Below, in pieces: positions 34,122 to 41,528 of a stretch of DNA of 64,000 bases. The position numbers were made by a program, and so were the translations under genes. The notes under the pieces are model-generated. The model was given only the letters and a program-made list of their open reading frames with translations. It made no database searches and was not told where the DNA came from. The first letter of the stretch is position 1; each line of letters starts with the position of its first letter. Origin of the DNA: Pseudomonadota bacterium (GTDB taxonomy: Bacteria; Pseudomonadota; Alphaproteobacteria; Sphingomonadales; Sphingomonadaceae); contig JAEXAW010000078.1 in the NCBI GenBank assembly GCA_023458055.1, positions 186,001 through 250,000 on the forward strand, written 5' to 3'.

Positions 34122-35539
34122 AGGGCGTCGGCACTGAAATCGGCACCATCCATTTCATCGGCATTGGCGGCATCGGTATGTCCGGCATTGCCGAGGTGAT
34201 GCACAATCTTGGCTATAAGGTCCAAGGCACCGACATCGCCGAAAGCTATGTTGTCGAAGGCCTACGCAAGCGCGGCATTGCGGTGCATATCGGCCATGAT
34301 GCCGATAATCTCGGCGATGCTGCGGTGGTCGTAACCTCCACCGCCGTCAGCCGCAAAACCAACCCCGAAGTTGAGGCTGCCTATGAGCGCCGCATTCCGG
34401 TGGTGCGCCGCGCGGAAATGCTTGCCGAGCTGATGCGGCTTAAGAACACCGTCGCCGTGGCTGGGACGCATGGCAAGACCACTACGACCTCGATGATCGC
34501 GGCGATGCTGGATGCGGGCGGAGTGGACCCGACGGTTATCAATGGTGGTATCATCAATAGCTATGGCTCTAATGCTCGCCTCGGTGCGAGCGACTGGATG
34601 GTGGTCGAAGCCGACGAAAGCGATGGCAGTTTCTTGCGGCTTGATGGCACGATTGCCGTCGTGACCAATATCGACCCGGAACATCTCGACCACTATGGCG
34701 ATTTTGAAGGCATCAAGGATGCGTTTGTCGAATTCATCGAAAATGTGCCTTTTTATGGGGCGGCGGTGCTGTGCCTCGACCATCCGGAAGTGCAGGCAAT
34801 CCTGCCGCGCATCCGCGACCGCCGCATCATCACCTATGGCTTTTCGACCCAAGCCGATGTGAAGGGGCTGAATGTTACGCCGTTCCCCGGGGGCAACCGC
34901 TTCGATGTGGCGATCCGTGACCGCGATGGCGAAGTCACCATGATTGAGGGCATCGAGCTACCGATGCCCGGACGCCATAATGTGCAGAATGCGCTCGCCG
35001 CAGTGGCGGTGGCGCAGCATATGGGCGTTGCCAATGATATCATTCGCACCGGCTTTGCCAAATTTGGCGGAGTCAAGCGGCGCTTCACCAAGGTTGGCGA
35101 GATCGCGCTGGACGGTGGCCCGGTCACCATCATCGACGATTATGGCCATCATCCGGTCGAAATTCGCGCGGTGCTCTCCGCGGCGCGGGAGAGCGCGCAA
35201 GGCCGCGTCATCGCCGTGGTCCAGCCGCACCGCTTCACCCGCCTGCGCGATCATATGGATGATTTCCAGCAGGCGTTTAACGATGCCGATGTGGTCTATG
35301 CGCTCCCCGTCTATGCGGCGGGCGAGCAGCCGATTGAGGGTGTGTCGTCGGATGAAATGATCACCGGGATCAAGCAGCGCGGCCATAATGCGGCGACTTC
35401 GCTCGCGGGTCCGGAGGAACTGGCGGAAGTGTTGGCCGGGGATTTAAAGCCGGATGATATGATCGTGTGCTTGGGCGCGGGGGATATTACCAAGGTTGCG
35501 GCGGGACTGGCGGAAGCGATCGGGAAGGCCAAGGGATGA
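34118..35539 (+). CDS. murC: UDP-MurNAc--L-alanine ligase
   Basis: The first Mur ligase, adding L-Ala to UDP-MurNAc. 473 residues. Motifs: IHFIGIGGIGMSGIAEVMHNLGYKVQG (the MurC/Mpl start), AVAGTHGKTTTTSMIAAML, VVEADESDGSFLRL and IDDYGHHPVEIRAVL. It overlaps murG by 4 bases and is the last gene before the first real gap in the cluster, a 106-base spacer with a palindromic repeat. Confidence 0.97.
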   Translation: MKGVGTEIGTIHFIGIGGIGMSGIAEVMHNLGYKVQGTDIAESYVVEGLRKRGIAVHIGHDADNLGDAAVVVTSTAVSRKTNPEVEAAYERRIPVVRRAEMLAELMRLKNTVAVAGTHGKTTTTSMIAAMLDAGGVDPTVINGGIINSYGSNARLGASDWMVVEADESDGSFLRLDGTIAVVTNIDPEHLDHYGDFEGIKDAFVEFIENVPFYGAAVLCLDHPEVQAILPRIRDRRIITYGFSTQADVKGLNVTPFPGGNRFDVAIRDRDGEVTMIEGIELPMPGRHNVQNALAAVAVAQHMGVANDIIRTGFAKFGGVKRRFTKVGEIALDGGPVTIIDDYGHHPVEIRAVLSAARESAQGRVIAVVQPHRFTRLRDHMDDFQQAFNDADVVYALPVYAAGEQPIEGVSSDEMITGIKQRGHNAATSLAGPEELAEVLAGDLKPDDMIVCLGAGDITKVAAGLAEAIGKAKG

Positions 35540-35553
35540 TAGATTTTTCATAT

Positions 35554-35641
35554 CGTCATGCTGAACTTGTTTCAGCATCCATAGCGCCCGCGCTCTCGAT
35601 AGCTCCAAGTCTATGGACCCTGAAACAAGTTCAGGGTGACG
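35554..35641. repeat. Palindromic element, family D, murC-murB gap
   Basis: Left arm CGTCATGCTGAACTTGTTTC and right arm GAAACAAGTTCAGGGTGACG are near complements, with CCATAG and CTATGG just inside. It starts 14 bases after the murC stop and ends 4 bases before the murB ATG. Its right edge contains AGGGTGA, placed as a ribosome binding site for murB. Confidence 0.88.
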
Positions 35642-35645
35642 TTAC

Positions 35646-36557
35646 ATGATGGGACAATTGGAACCCGATTTTTCCGCCCCCCGCGGCAAACTCACCCCCA
35701 ATGCCCCGCTCGCCCCGCTTGTCTGGTTCAAGTCGGGCGGCGCGGCGGAGTGGTTGTTCGAGCCCAAAGACATCGCCGACCTGCAAGCCTTCATCCGCGA
35801 CCTCGACCCCGCGGTTCCGGTAATGGCGCTGGGCCTCGGCTCCAACCTCATTGTGCGCGATGGCGGGGTGCCGGGCGTGGTTGTCCGCCTCGGCAAGCCC
35901 TTTGCCAAGGTCGACAAGTTCGATGCGACGACACTCCAATGCGGGGGCGGGGCGTCGGGCATCCTTGTATCTTCAACCGCGCGCGATAATGGCATCGCGG
36001 GAATGGAGTTTCTGCGCTCAATCCCCGGCACGGTTGGCGGCTTTGTTCGCATGAATGGCGGCGCTTATGGGCGCGAAGTCAAAGATATTCTTGTCGAATG
36101 CGAAGTAGTGTTGCGCTCCGGCGAACTGGTGACGTTACCGCTCGCCGAGCTTGGCTACACCTATCGCCACAGCGAACTCCCCGAAGGCGCCGTTGTCGTC
36201 AGCGCAACCTTTCGCGGTGAACCGGGTCACTCCGACGCCATCCAGGCTGAGATGGACCGCATTAGCGCGAGCCGCGAGGAATCGCAGCCGCTGCGCTCGA
36301 AGACTGGCGGTTCCACCTTCAAGAACCCGCCGGGCGACAAGGCTTGGCGCTTGGTCGATGAAGCGGGATGTCGCGGCCTCACCATCGGCGATGCGCAAGT
36401 GAGCGAGAAGCATTGCAACTTCCTTCTCAATATCGGCAACGCCACCTCGGCAGATATTGAAAATCTGGGCGAGGAAGTCCGCCGCCGGGTGAAAGAAAAT
36501 AGCGGCGTTGAACTCCAATGGGAAATTCAGCGCGTGGGAAAGCGTGAGAAAGAATAA
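35646..36557 (+). CDS. murB: UDP-N-acetylenolpyruvoylglucosamine reductase
   Basis: An FAD enzyme that completes UDP-MurNAc synthesis. 303 residues; a second ATG one codon in is equally possible. Motifs: LVWFKSGGAAEWLFEPKDIADL, ALGLGSNLIVRDGGVPGVVV (FAD binding), FLRSIPGTVGGFVRMNGGAYGREVKDI, GSTFKNPPGDKAWRLVDEAG (catalytic Ser) and NATSADIENLGEEVRRRV. The likely ribosome site lies in the upstream repeat. It is followed 1 base later by ddl. Confidence 0.97.
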   Translation: MMGQLEPDFSAPRGKLTPNAPLAPLVWFKSGGAAEWLFEPKDIADLQAFIRDLDPAVPVMALGLGSNLIVRDGGVPGVVVRLGKPFAKVDKFDATTLQCGGGASGILVSSTARDNGIAGMEFLRSIPGTVGGFVRMNGGAYGREVKDILVECEVVLRSGELVTLPLAELGYTYRHSELPEGAVVVSATFRGEPGHSDAIQAEMDRISASREESQPLRSKTGGSTFKNPPGDKAWRLVDEAGCRGLTIGDAQVSEKHCNFLLNIGNATSADIENLGEEVRRRVKENSGVELQWEIQRVGKREKE

Positions 36558-36558
36558 G

Positions 36559-37485
36559 ATGACCAAAGGTCCTTGGCATGTTGCAGTATTGATGGGCGGC
36601 TGGTCGCACGAGCGGCCGGTTTCGCTGATGAGCGGCGCAGGCGTTGCCGACGCGCTCGAATCCAAAGGCCACAAGGTCACCCGCATCGACATGGACCGCG
36701 ACGTTGCTTCAAAAATCGCGGAGGCAAAGCCTGATGTGGTGTTCAACGCGCTCCACGGTGTTCCGGGCGAGGATGGCAGTGTCCAAGGGATGCTCGACCT
36801 GATGGGCGTGCCTTATACGCATAGCGGCATGGTCACCTCCGTCATCGCCATCGACAAGGAACTGACCAAACAGCGGCTCGTCCCCGCTGGCATCCCGATG
36901 CCCAAGGGCAAGATCGTCAAAAGTGAAAGCCTGTTCGAAGGCGATCCGATCCCGCGCCCTTATGTACTAAAGCCGGTCAACGAAGGATCGTCGGTCGGCG
37001 TTGCGATTGTCACCGACGACAGCAATTACGGCAATCCGATCAGCAAGGAGGCCAAGGGGCCGTGGCAGGAATTTGATGAACTGCTTGCGGAGCCTTTCAT
37101 CAAGGGGCGTGAATTGACGACGGCAGTGCTTGGCGGGCGGGCGCTCACCGTGACCGAACTGGTCCCTAAATCCGGCTTCTATGATTTCGACGCCAAATAT
37201 ACCGAGGGCATGACCGAGCATGTGTGTCCCGCGAACATCCCGCAAGAGATCCATGAACGCATGATGGAACTGGCATTGAGGTCGCATCAATTGCTTGGCT
37301 GTAAAGGCGCATCGCGCACCGATTTCCGCTGGAATGACGAGCTCGGCCTCGACGGGATTTTCGTGCTGGAGGTTAATACCCAGCCCGGCATGACGCCGCT
37401 CAGTCTGGTGCCAGAACAGGCGAAGCAACAGGGGATCAGCTATGCCGATCTCGTCGAAATGATCTGCGAGGAGGCGCTGGCATGA
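36559..37485 (+). CDS. ddl: D-alanine--D-alanine ligase
   Basis: An ATP-grasp enzyme making D-Ala-D-Ala for MurF. The ATG at 36559 (MTKGPWHVAVLMGG), 1 base after the murB stop, gives 308 residues; the frame extends further upstream only inside murB. Motifs: VLMGGWSHERPVSLMSG, NALHGVPGEDGSVQGMLDLMGVPYTHSG, YVLKPVNEGSSVGVAI and FVLEVNTQPGMTPLSLVPEQA. It overlaps ftsQ by 4 bases. Confidence 0.96.
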   Translation: MTKGPWHVAVLMGGWSHERPVSLMSGAGVADALESKGHKVTRIDMDRDVASKIAEAKPDVVFNALHGVPGEDGSVQGMLDLMGVPYTHSGMVTSVIAIDKELTKQRLVPAGIPMPKGKIVKSESLFEGDPIPRPYVLKPVNEGSSVGVAIVTDDSNYGNPISKEAKGPWQEFDELLAEPFIKGRELTTAVLGGRALTVTELVPKSGFYDFDAKYTEGMTEHVCPANIPQEIHERMMELALRSHQLLGCKGASRTDFRWNDELGLDGIFVLEVNTQPGMTPLSLVPEQAKQQGISYADLVEMICEEALA

Positions 37486-38441
37486 CGACAGCCAAGATCA
37501 AACGCGGCAACGGCGCGACACGCAGCAAAGCGCCAACTCGCGCCCGGGCGACCGCCAAGGCTCCGGTCCGGGGACGCAACCGCAAGCAACCCTCGCGCGC
37601 CGCTGCCTTGCTCGCAAAACTTCCGGTCAAACCGAAAACGGTTGAGCGGGTCGCGAGCTGGACGATCTTCGGGGCCTTCTGCGTTGGTCTTTATGCTATC
37701 GCTGCGACCACGGGCGTTACCGCCAAGGTCAATGAAGAGGTCGCTCATGCGGTTGGCCGCGCCGGGTTCGAGGTCAAGAAAGTCGAGGTGCTCGGCGTCA
37801 ACCGCATCGACCAGATGAAAATCTACGATGTGGCGTTGAACCAGAAGAACCGGTCGATGGCCTCGGTCGATCTTCAGGCGCTACGCCGCGATTTGATGAA
37901 ATATGGCTGGGTGCAAGATGCGCGCGTGTCGCGGCGCCTTCCCGATACGCTGGTGATCGACATTGTCGAACGGACGCCGGTTGCGGTCTGGCAGAACCAG
38001 CAAAAGTTGTCGCTCATCGATGTGAACGGCGTGGTGCTTGAGCCGGTAACGCTTGCAACCATGCCCGACCTGCCCTTGATGATTGGTCCCAATGCCAATG
38101 TGCAGAGCCGCGCGCTCGACGGGCTGCTCAGCGAAGCGCCCGCGCTAAAACCATTGCTTGCGGGCGCGACCTGGGTGGGCAACCGGCGCTGGGATCTGCG
38201 CTTTCAGTCGGGCGAAACTTTGTCCTTGCCCGAAGGGGAGGCCGAGTCCAAGAAAGCACTGGCCAATTTCGCGCGGATGGATGGGATGAACCGCTTATTG
38301 GGGCGGGGGATTGTGCGCTTCGATATGCGCGACCCGGAACGCTTTGTGCTGAAGCTGCCCGACAAAAAGGCGGCAGAAGCGCAATCCGACGCAGCGGCAG
38401 AGGCAAAAAGCCAACAGGATGGCGAGAGCAAAGAGGGCTAA
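37482..38441 (+). CDS. ftsQ: Cell division protein FtsQ
   Basis: A bitopic divisome protein. 319 residues: a basic cytoplasmic N-terminus of about 60 residues (many K/R/A), one transmembrane segment ASWTIFGAFCVGLYAIAATTG, then a POTRA domain (VKKVEVLGVNRIDQMKIYDV ... YGWVQDARVSRRLPDTLVIDIVERTPVAVWQ) and the beta domain (ETLSLPEGEAESKKALANFARMD). The C-terminal Ala/Glu/Lys tail is longer than in E. coli. It begins within the ddl stop; ftsA follows after 6 bases. Confidence 0.95.
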   Translation: MTTAKIKRGNGATRSKAPTRARATAKAPVRGRNRKQPSRAAALLAKLPVKPKTVERVASWTIFGAFCVGLYAIAATTGVTAKVNEEVAHAVGRAGFEVKKVEVLGVNRIDQMKIYDVALNQKNRSMASVDLQALRRDLMKYGWVQDARVSRRLPDTLVIDIVERTPVAVWQNQQKLSLIDVNGVVLEPVTLATMPDLPLMIGPNANVQSRALDGLLSEAPALKPLLAGATWVGNRRWDLRFQSGETLSLPEGEAESKKALANFARMDGMNRLLGRGIVRFDMRDPERFVLKLPDKKAAEAQSDAAAEAKSQQDGESKEG

Positions 38442-38447
38442 GGGGCA

Positions 38448-39707
38448 ATGGCGGCACCACGGGTTGAACGTTTGATCACCGCACTGGATATCGGGTCGTG
38501 GAAGGTTTCCGCGCTGATTGCAGGCGAAACCGACAGCGGCGAATTGCATGTGCTCGGCACGGGGCAGCGCCAGAGCCAGGGCGTCAAGCGCGGCTATGTC
38601 GCCGATATGGACCGCACCGAACAGGCGGTGCGTGAGGCCATCGAGCAGGCTGAACGCATCGCCGGGATCAACATCGACGATGTGTGGGTAAGCTTTTCCG
38701 CAGGCGGGCTTTCGAGCGATATTGCCAAAGTCGAGGTAGAACTGGGCGGGCATCGCATCGAGCAGGAAGATATTGACGACCTGCTCGCTGTCGGACGCAG
38801 TACGATTGATCCTGATGGCCGCATGGTACTCCACGCCCAGCCCGCGCTTTACACGCTCGATGGCCTTGCCGGGGTCAAACAGCCGATTGGCCTCCACGCC
38901 GACCGGCTCGGGGTTGATATTCATGTCGTCCTCGCGGACGGATCGCCGGTGCGCAATCTCGATATGTGTGTGCGGCAAGCGCATCTTAATGTCGAAACGA
39001 TTGTCGCCTCGCCGATGGCAACTGGTATGGCCTGCCTGTCCGAAGAGGAGCGTGACCTTGGGGTAGCGCTGGTCGAGATCGGCGCGTCCGTCACGAATGT
39101 CTCGCTGTTCGCAGGCGGGATGCTGGTGGGCTTGACCTCGCTGCCGTTTGGCGCGTCGGACATTACCGATGATATCGCGTCCGCCTTCGGAGTGCGGCGC
39201 AGTCAGGCCGAGCGCGCCAAATGCTTTTACGGATCGGCAACGCCAAGCCCGCAGGATAGCCGCGAAATGGTCGAGCTCGCACCGCCGACCAGCGCGATTG
39301 AAACTGATGGCGTCAAGGTCAACCGCGCGCAACTCATCTCGGTCATTCGCCAGCGGCTCGATTATATGATGACCGAAATCGGTAAGGCGCTGAAGGATCT
39401 CGGCTTCACTGGTCCGGTCGGGCGGCAGGTGGTGCTGGCGGGCGGCGGCGCGGATTTGAAGGGCATGGCCGATTATGCGCAGAGCGCGCTGGGGCGGGCG
39501 GTGCGCATCGGGAGGCCCAAAGGATTGGTCGGTTTGCCGGAAGCCCATTCGGGCCCCGCGTTCGCTGGCCTTGCTGGTTTGGTGCTCTATGCAGCGTCGG
39601 ATCCGGTTGATTTGCGCTCGCTTGCAAGCGAGGAACAAGACGTCGTTCGGACCACCGGCCCGGCGCTCCTGGACCGGCTGGTTGCGGCGTTTAGGAGTAA
39701 TTTCTGA
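38448..39707 (+). CDS. ftsA: Cell division protein FtsA
   Basis: An actin-like protein that anchors FtsZ to the membrane. 419 residues with ITALDIGSWKVSALIAGE (phosphate-1), QSQGVKRGYVADMDRTEQAVREAIEQAER, the 1C subdomain region, EIGASVTNVSLFAGGMLVG (phosphate-2), and VLAGGGADLKGMADYAQ (adenosine motif). The C-terminal amphipathic membrane helix is LLDRLVAAFRSNF. A 169-base spacer with a hairpin separates it from ftsZ. Confidence 0.96.
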   Translation: MAAPRVERLITALDIGSWKVSALIAGETDSGELHVLGTGQRQSQGVKRGYVADMDRTEQAVREAIEQAERIAGINIDDVWVSFSAGGLSSDIAKVEVELGGHRIEQEDIDDLLAVGRSTIDPDGRMVLHAQPALYTLDGLAGVKQPIGLHADRLGVDIHVVLADGSPVRNLDMCVRQAHLNVETIVASPMATGMACLSEEERDLGVALVEIGASVTNVSLFAGGMLVGLTSLPFGASDITDDIASAFGVRRSQAERAKCFYGSATPSPQDSREMVELAPPTSAIETDGVKVNRAQLISVIRQRLDYMMTEIGKALKDLGFTGPVGRQVVLAGGGADLKGMADYAQSALGRAVRIGRPKGLVGLPEAHSGPAFAGLAGLVLYAASDPVDLRSLASEEQDVVRTTGPALLDRLVAAFRSNF

Positions 39708-39771
39708 TGAACCGCCCGAAAATGGGCATGAAATTTGCGTTAGGCTTACTAAGGGGTTAATTTTTACGTGC

Positions 39772-39808
39772 TTCCAACCTAAAATTAGTGCAAAGCTAAA
39801 GGTTGGAA
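39772..39808. promoter_or_regulatory. Perfect inverted repeat in the ftsA-ftsZ spacer
   Basis: TTCCAACCT (39772-39780) pairs with AGGTTGGAA (39800-39808), with an inner TTAG/CTAA pair. There is no T-run after it, so it looks like a structured leader or an operator rather than a terminator. The spacer is AT-rich relative to the cluster and probably carries an ftsZ promoter. Confidence 0.5.
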
Positions 39809-39876
39809 CGAGCAGGGTTGTTCGAATATTTTTTAGCCCGTTTCCCGAAGGAAATGGGGTGAGGGAGCCAAGTTGA

Positions 39877-41418
39877 ATGAGCATTGATATCCGTCCTCCG
39901 CAGGTCGACGAATTGAAGCCGCGTATTGCCGTCATCGGCGTGGGCGGCGCTGGCGGAAACGCCATTGCCAATATGATTGCAGCGAGCGTTGAAGGGGTCG
40001 ATTTCATCGTCGCCAATACCGACGCGCAGGCGCTTAACGCTTCGCCCGCAGAACGCCGCATTCAGTTGGGCCCGGATATCACACAGGGTCTTGGTGCAGG
40101 TTCGCGCCCCGAAGTCGGACGAGCAGCGGCCGAAGAAACCATGGCGCTGATCGAACAGGCGCTTGAAGGCGCGCATATGTGCTTCATCGCGGCCGGTATG
40201 GGCGGCGGCACTGGCACCGGCGCTGCACCCGTCATTGCAAAAATCGCACGCGATAAGGGTATCCTTACCGTTGGCGTTGTTACCAAGCCCTTCACCTTTG
40301 AAGGCTCGCGGCGCATGCGTTCGGCGGATGCGGGCATTGATGAATTGCAGAAGAATGTCGATACGCTGATCGTCATTCCAAACCAGAATCTGTTCCTCGT
40401 CGCCAATCCGAACACGACCTTCAAGGAAGCGTTTGAAATGGCCGACGAAGTCCTGCAGCAGGGCGTGCGCGGGATTACCGATCTCATGGTCATGCCAGGG
40501 CTCATCAACCTCGACTTTGCCGACGTGCGTTCGGTGATGCACGAAATGGGCAAGGCGATGATGGGTACGGGCGAAGCCGATGGCGATGGTCGCGCGCTGG
40601 AAGCTGCCGAAAAGGCAATTGCCAACCCGCTGCTCGATGGTGTTTCGATGCGCGGCGCGAAGGGGGTCATCATCTCGATCACCGGCGGCGAAGATATGCG
40701 CCTCATGGAAGTTGACGAGGCGGCGAACCATATTCGCGAACTGGTTGATCCCGACGCAAACATCATTTGGGGTTCGGCCTTCAACGACCAGCTTCAAGGC
40801 AAGATCCGCGTCTCGGTGGTTGCAACCGGCATCGATGCCGATACGGACAGCGTTAGCGAGCGCAACGCGCCGAGCCGCGCGTTCAGTTTCCCCGCGGCGC
40901 GCAAGCCGATGCCGGCACCCGCGCCCGCGCCGGTCGCAGCGCCGACCTATGACGAACCGGCTCACACGCCGCCACCGGCTGCAGACCATAGCGGTGAGCA
41001 GATGGCTGCGAATAATGATCCCGCGCCGCACGCTGAATATAATCATGATGCGCCGACTTCGGCAGCGACCGCAGCCGATCCTGTCGAAGCGCCGATCACC
41101 CTGACGCCGCCGAGCCCGTTGGTGGCGCCGGGCGAGATGGCCCAGAAGATCGTCTATGATGATTTCGGTGCGGACGTCCAATATGATGCGGTCGCCGACG
41201 AATTGGTGCTGAACGCGCCGCAACCGGCTGCAGCCCCCAAACCCGCTCCGGTCGATCACGCAGGTGCGCCTCGCGTTGCAACCAGCGGCGGCACTTTGTT
41301 CGAGCGCATGTCAAATCTGTCGCGCGGAGCGCCGCGCGCCGGACATGAGGGTCAGATCGACGATGCGGATGATAAAATTGACATTCCGCGCTTCCTCAAT
41401 CGTCAGAACAATCAGTAA
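39877..41418 (+). CDS. ftsZ: Cell division protein FtsZ
   Basis: The tubulin-like GTPase that forms the Z ring. 513 residues, the long alphaproteobacterial form. GTP-binding segments are VGGAGGNAIANMI, ANTDAQAL and the tubulin signature GGGTGTGAAPVIAKIA; NLDFADVRSVM and the T7 loop follow. After the core (about residue 320) there is a long Pro/Ala-rich linker and the conserved C-terminal peptide DKIDIPRFLNRQNNQ, which binds FtsA and other partners. The GAGGGAG upstream acts as ribosome site. Confidence 0.98.
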   Translation: MSIDIRPPQVDELKPRIAVIGVGGAGGNAIANMIAASVEGVDFIVANTDAQALNASPAERRIQLGPDITQGLGAGSRPEVGRAAAEETMALIEQALEGAHMCFIAAGMGGGTGTGAAPVIAKIARDKGILTVGVVTKPFTFEGSRRMRSADAGIDELQKNVDTLIVIPNQNLFLVANPNTTFKEAFEMADEVLQQGVRGITDLMVMPGLINLDFADVRSVMHEMGKAMMGTGEADGDGRALEAAEKAIANPLLDGVSMRGAKGVIISITGGEDMRLMEVDEAANHIRELVDPDANIIWGSAFNDQLQGKIRVSVVATGIDADTDSVSERNAPSRAFSFPAARKPMPAPAPAPVAAPTYDEPAHTPPPAADHSGEQMAANNDPAPHAEYNHDAPTSAATAADPVEAPITLTPPSPLVAPGEMAQKIVYDDFGADVQYDAVADELVLNAPQPAAAPKPAPVDHAGAPRVATSGGTLFERMSNLSRGAPRAGHEGQIDDADDKIDIPRFLNRQNNQ

Positions 41419-41436
41419 GATCTGATGAATTTCCCC

Positions 41437-41475
41437 AAACCCGGCTCGTGATATACGCGCCGGGTTTGTCTTTTT
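41437..41475 (+). terminator. Rho-independent terminator after ftsZ
   Basis: AAACCCGGC (41437-41445) pairs with GCCGGGTTT (41459-41467), followed by GTCTTTTT. It lies 18 bases after the ftsZ stop and probably ends the dcw transcript. Confidence 0.85.
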
Positions 41476-41528
41476 GATGGAACCATAAAGTTAGCTGTGG
41501 TTCAGGTGATGATGCTATAGGCACAATC

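Noticed and set aside
39745..39775. CtrA binding site (TTAA-N7-TTAA) ahead of ftsZ
   Set aside because: Only one TTAA half is present with no second half at the right distance.
38295..41259. Long open frames antisense to ftsA and ftsZ
   Set aside because: Both lie opposite highly conserved genes and have no coding motifs of their own.
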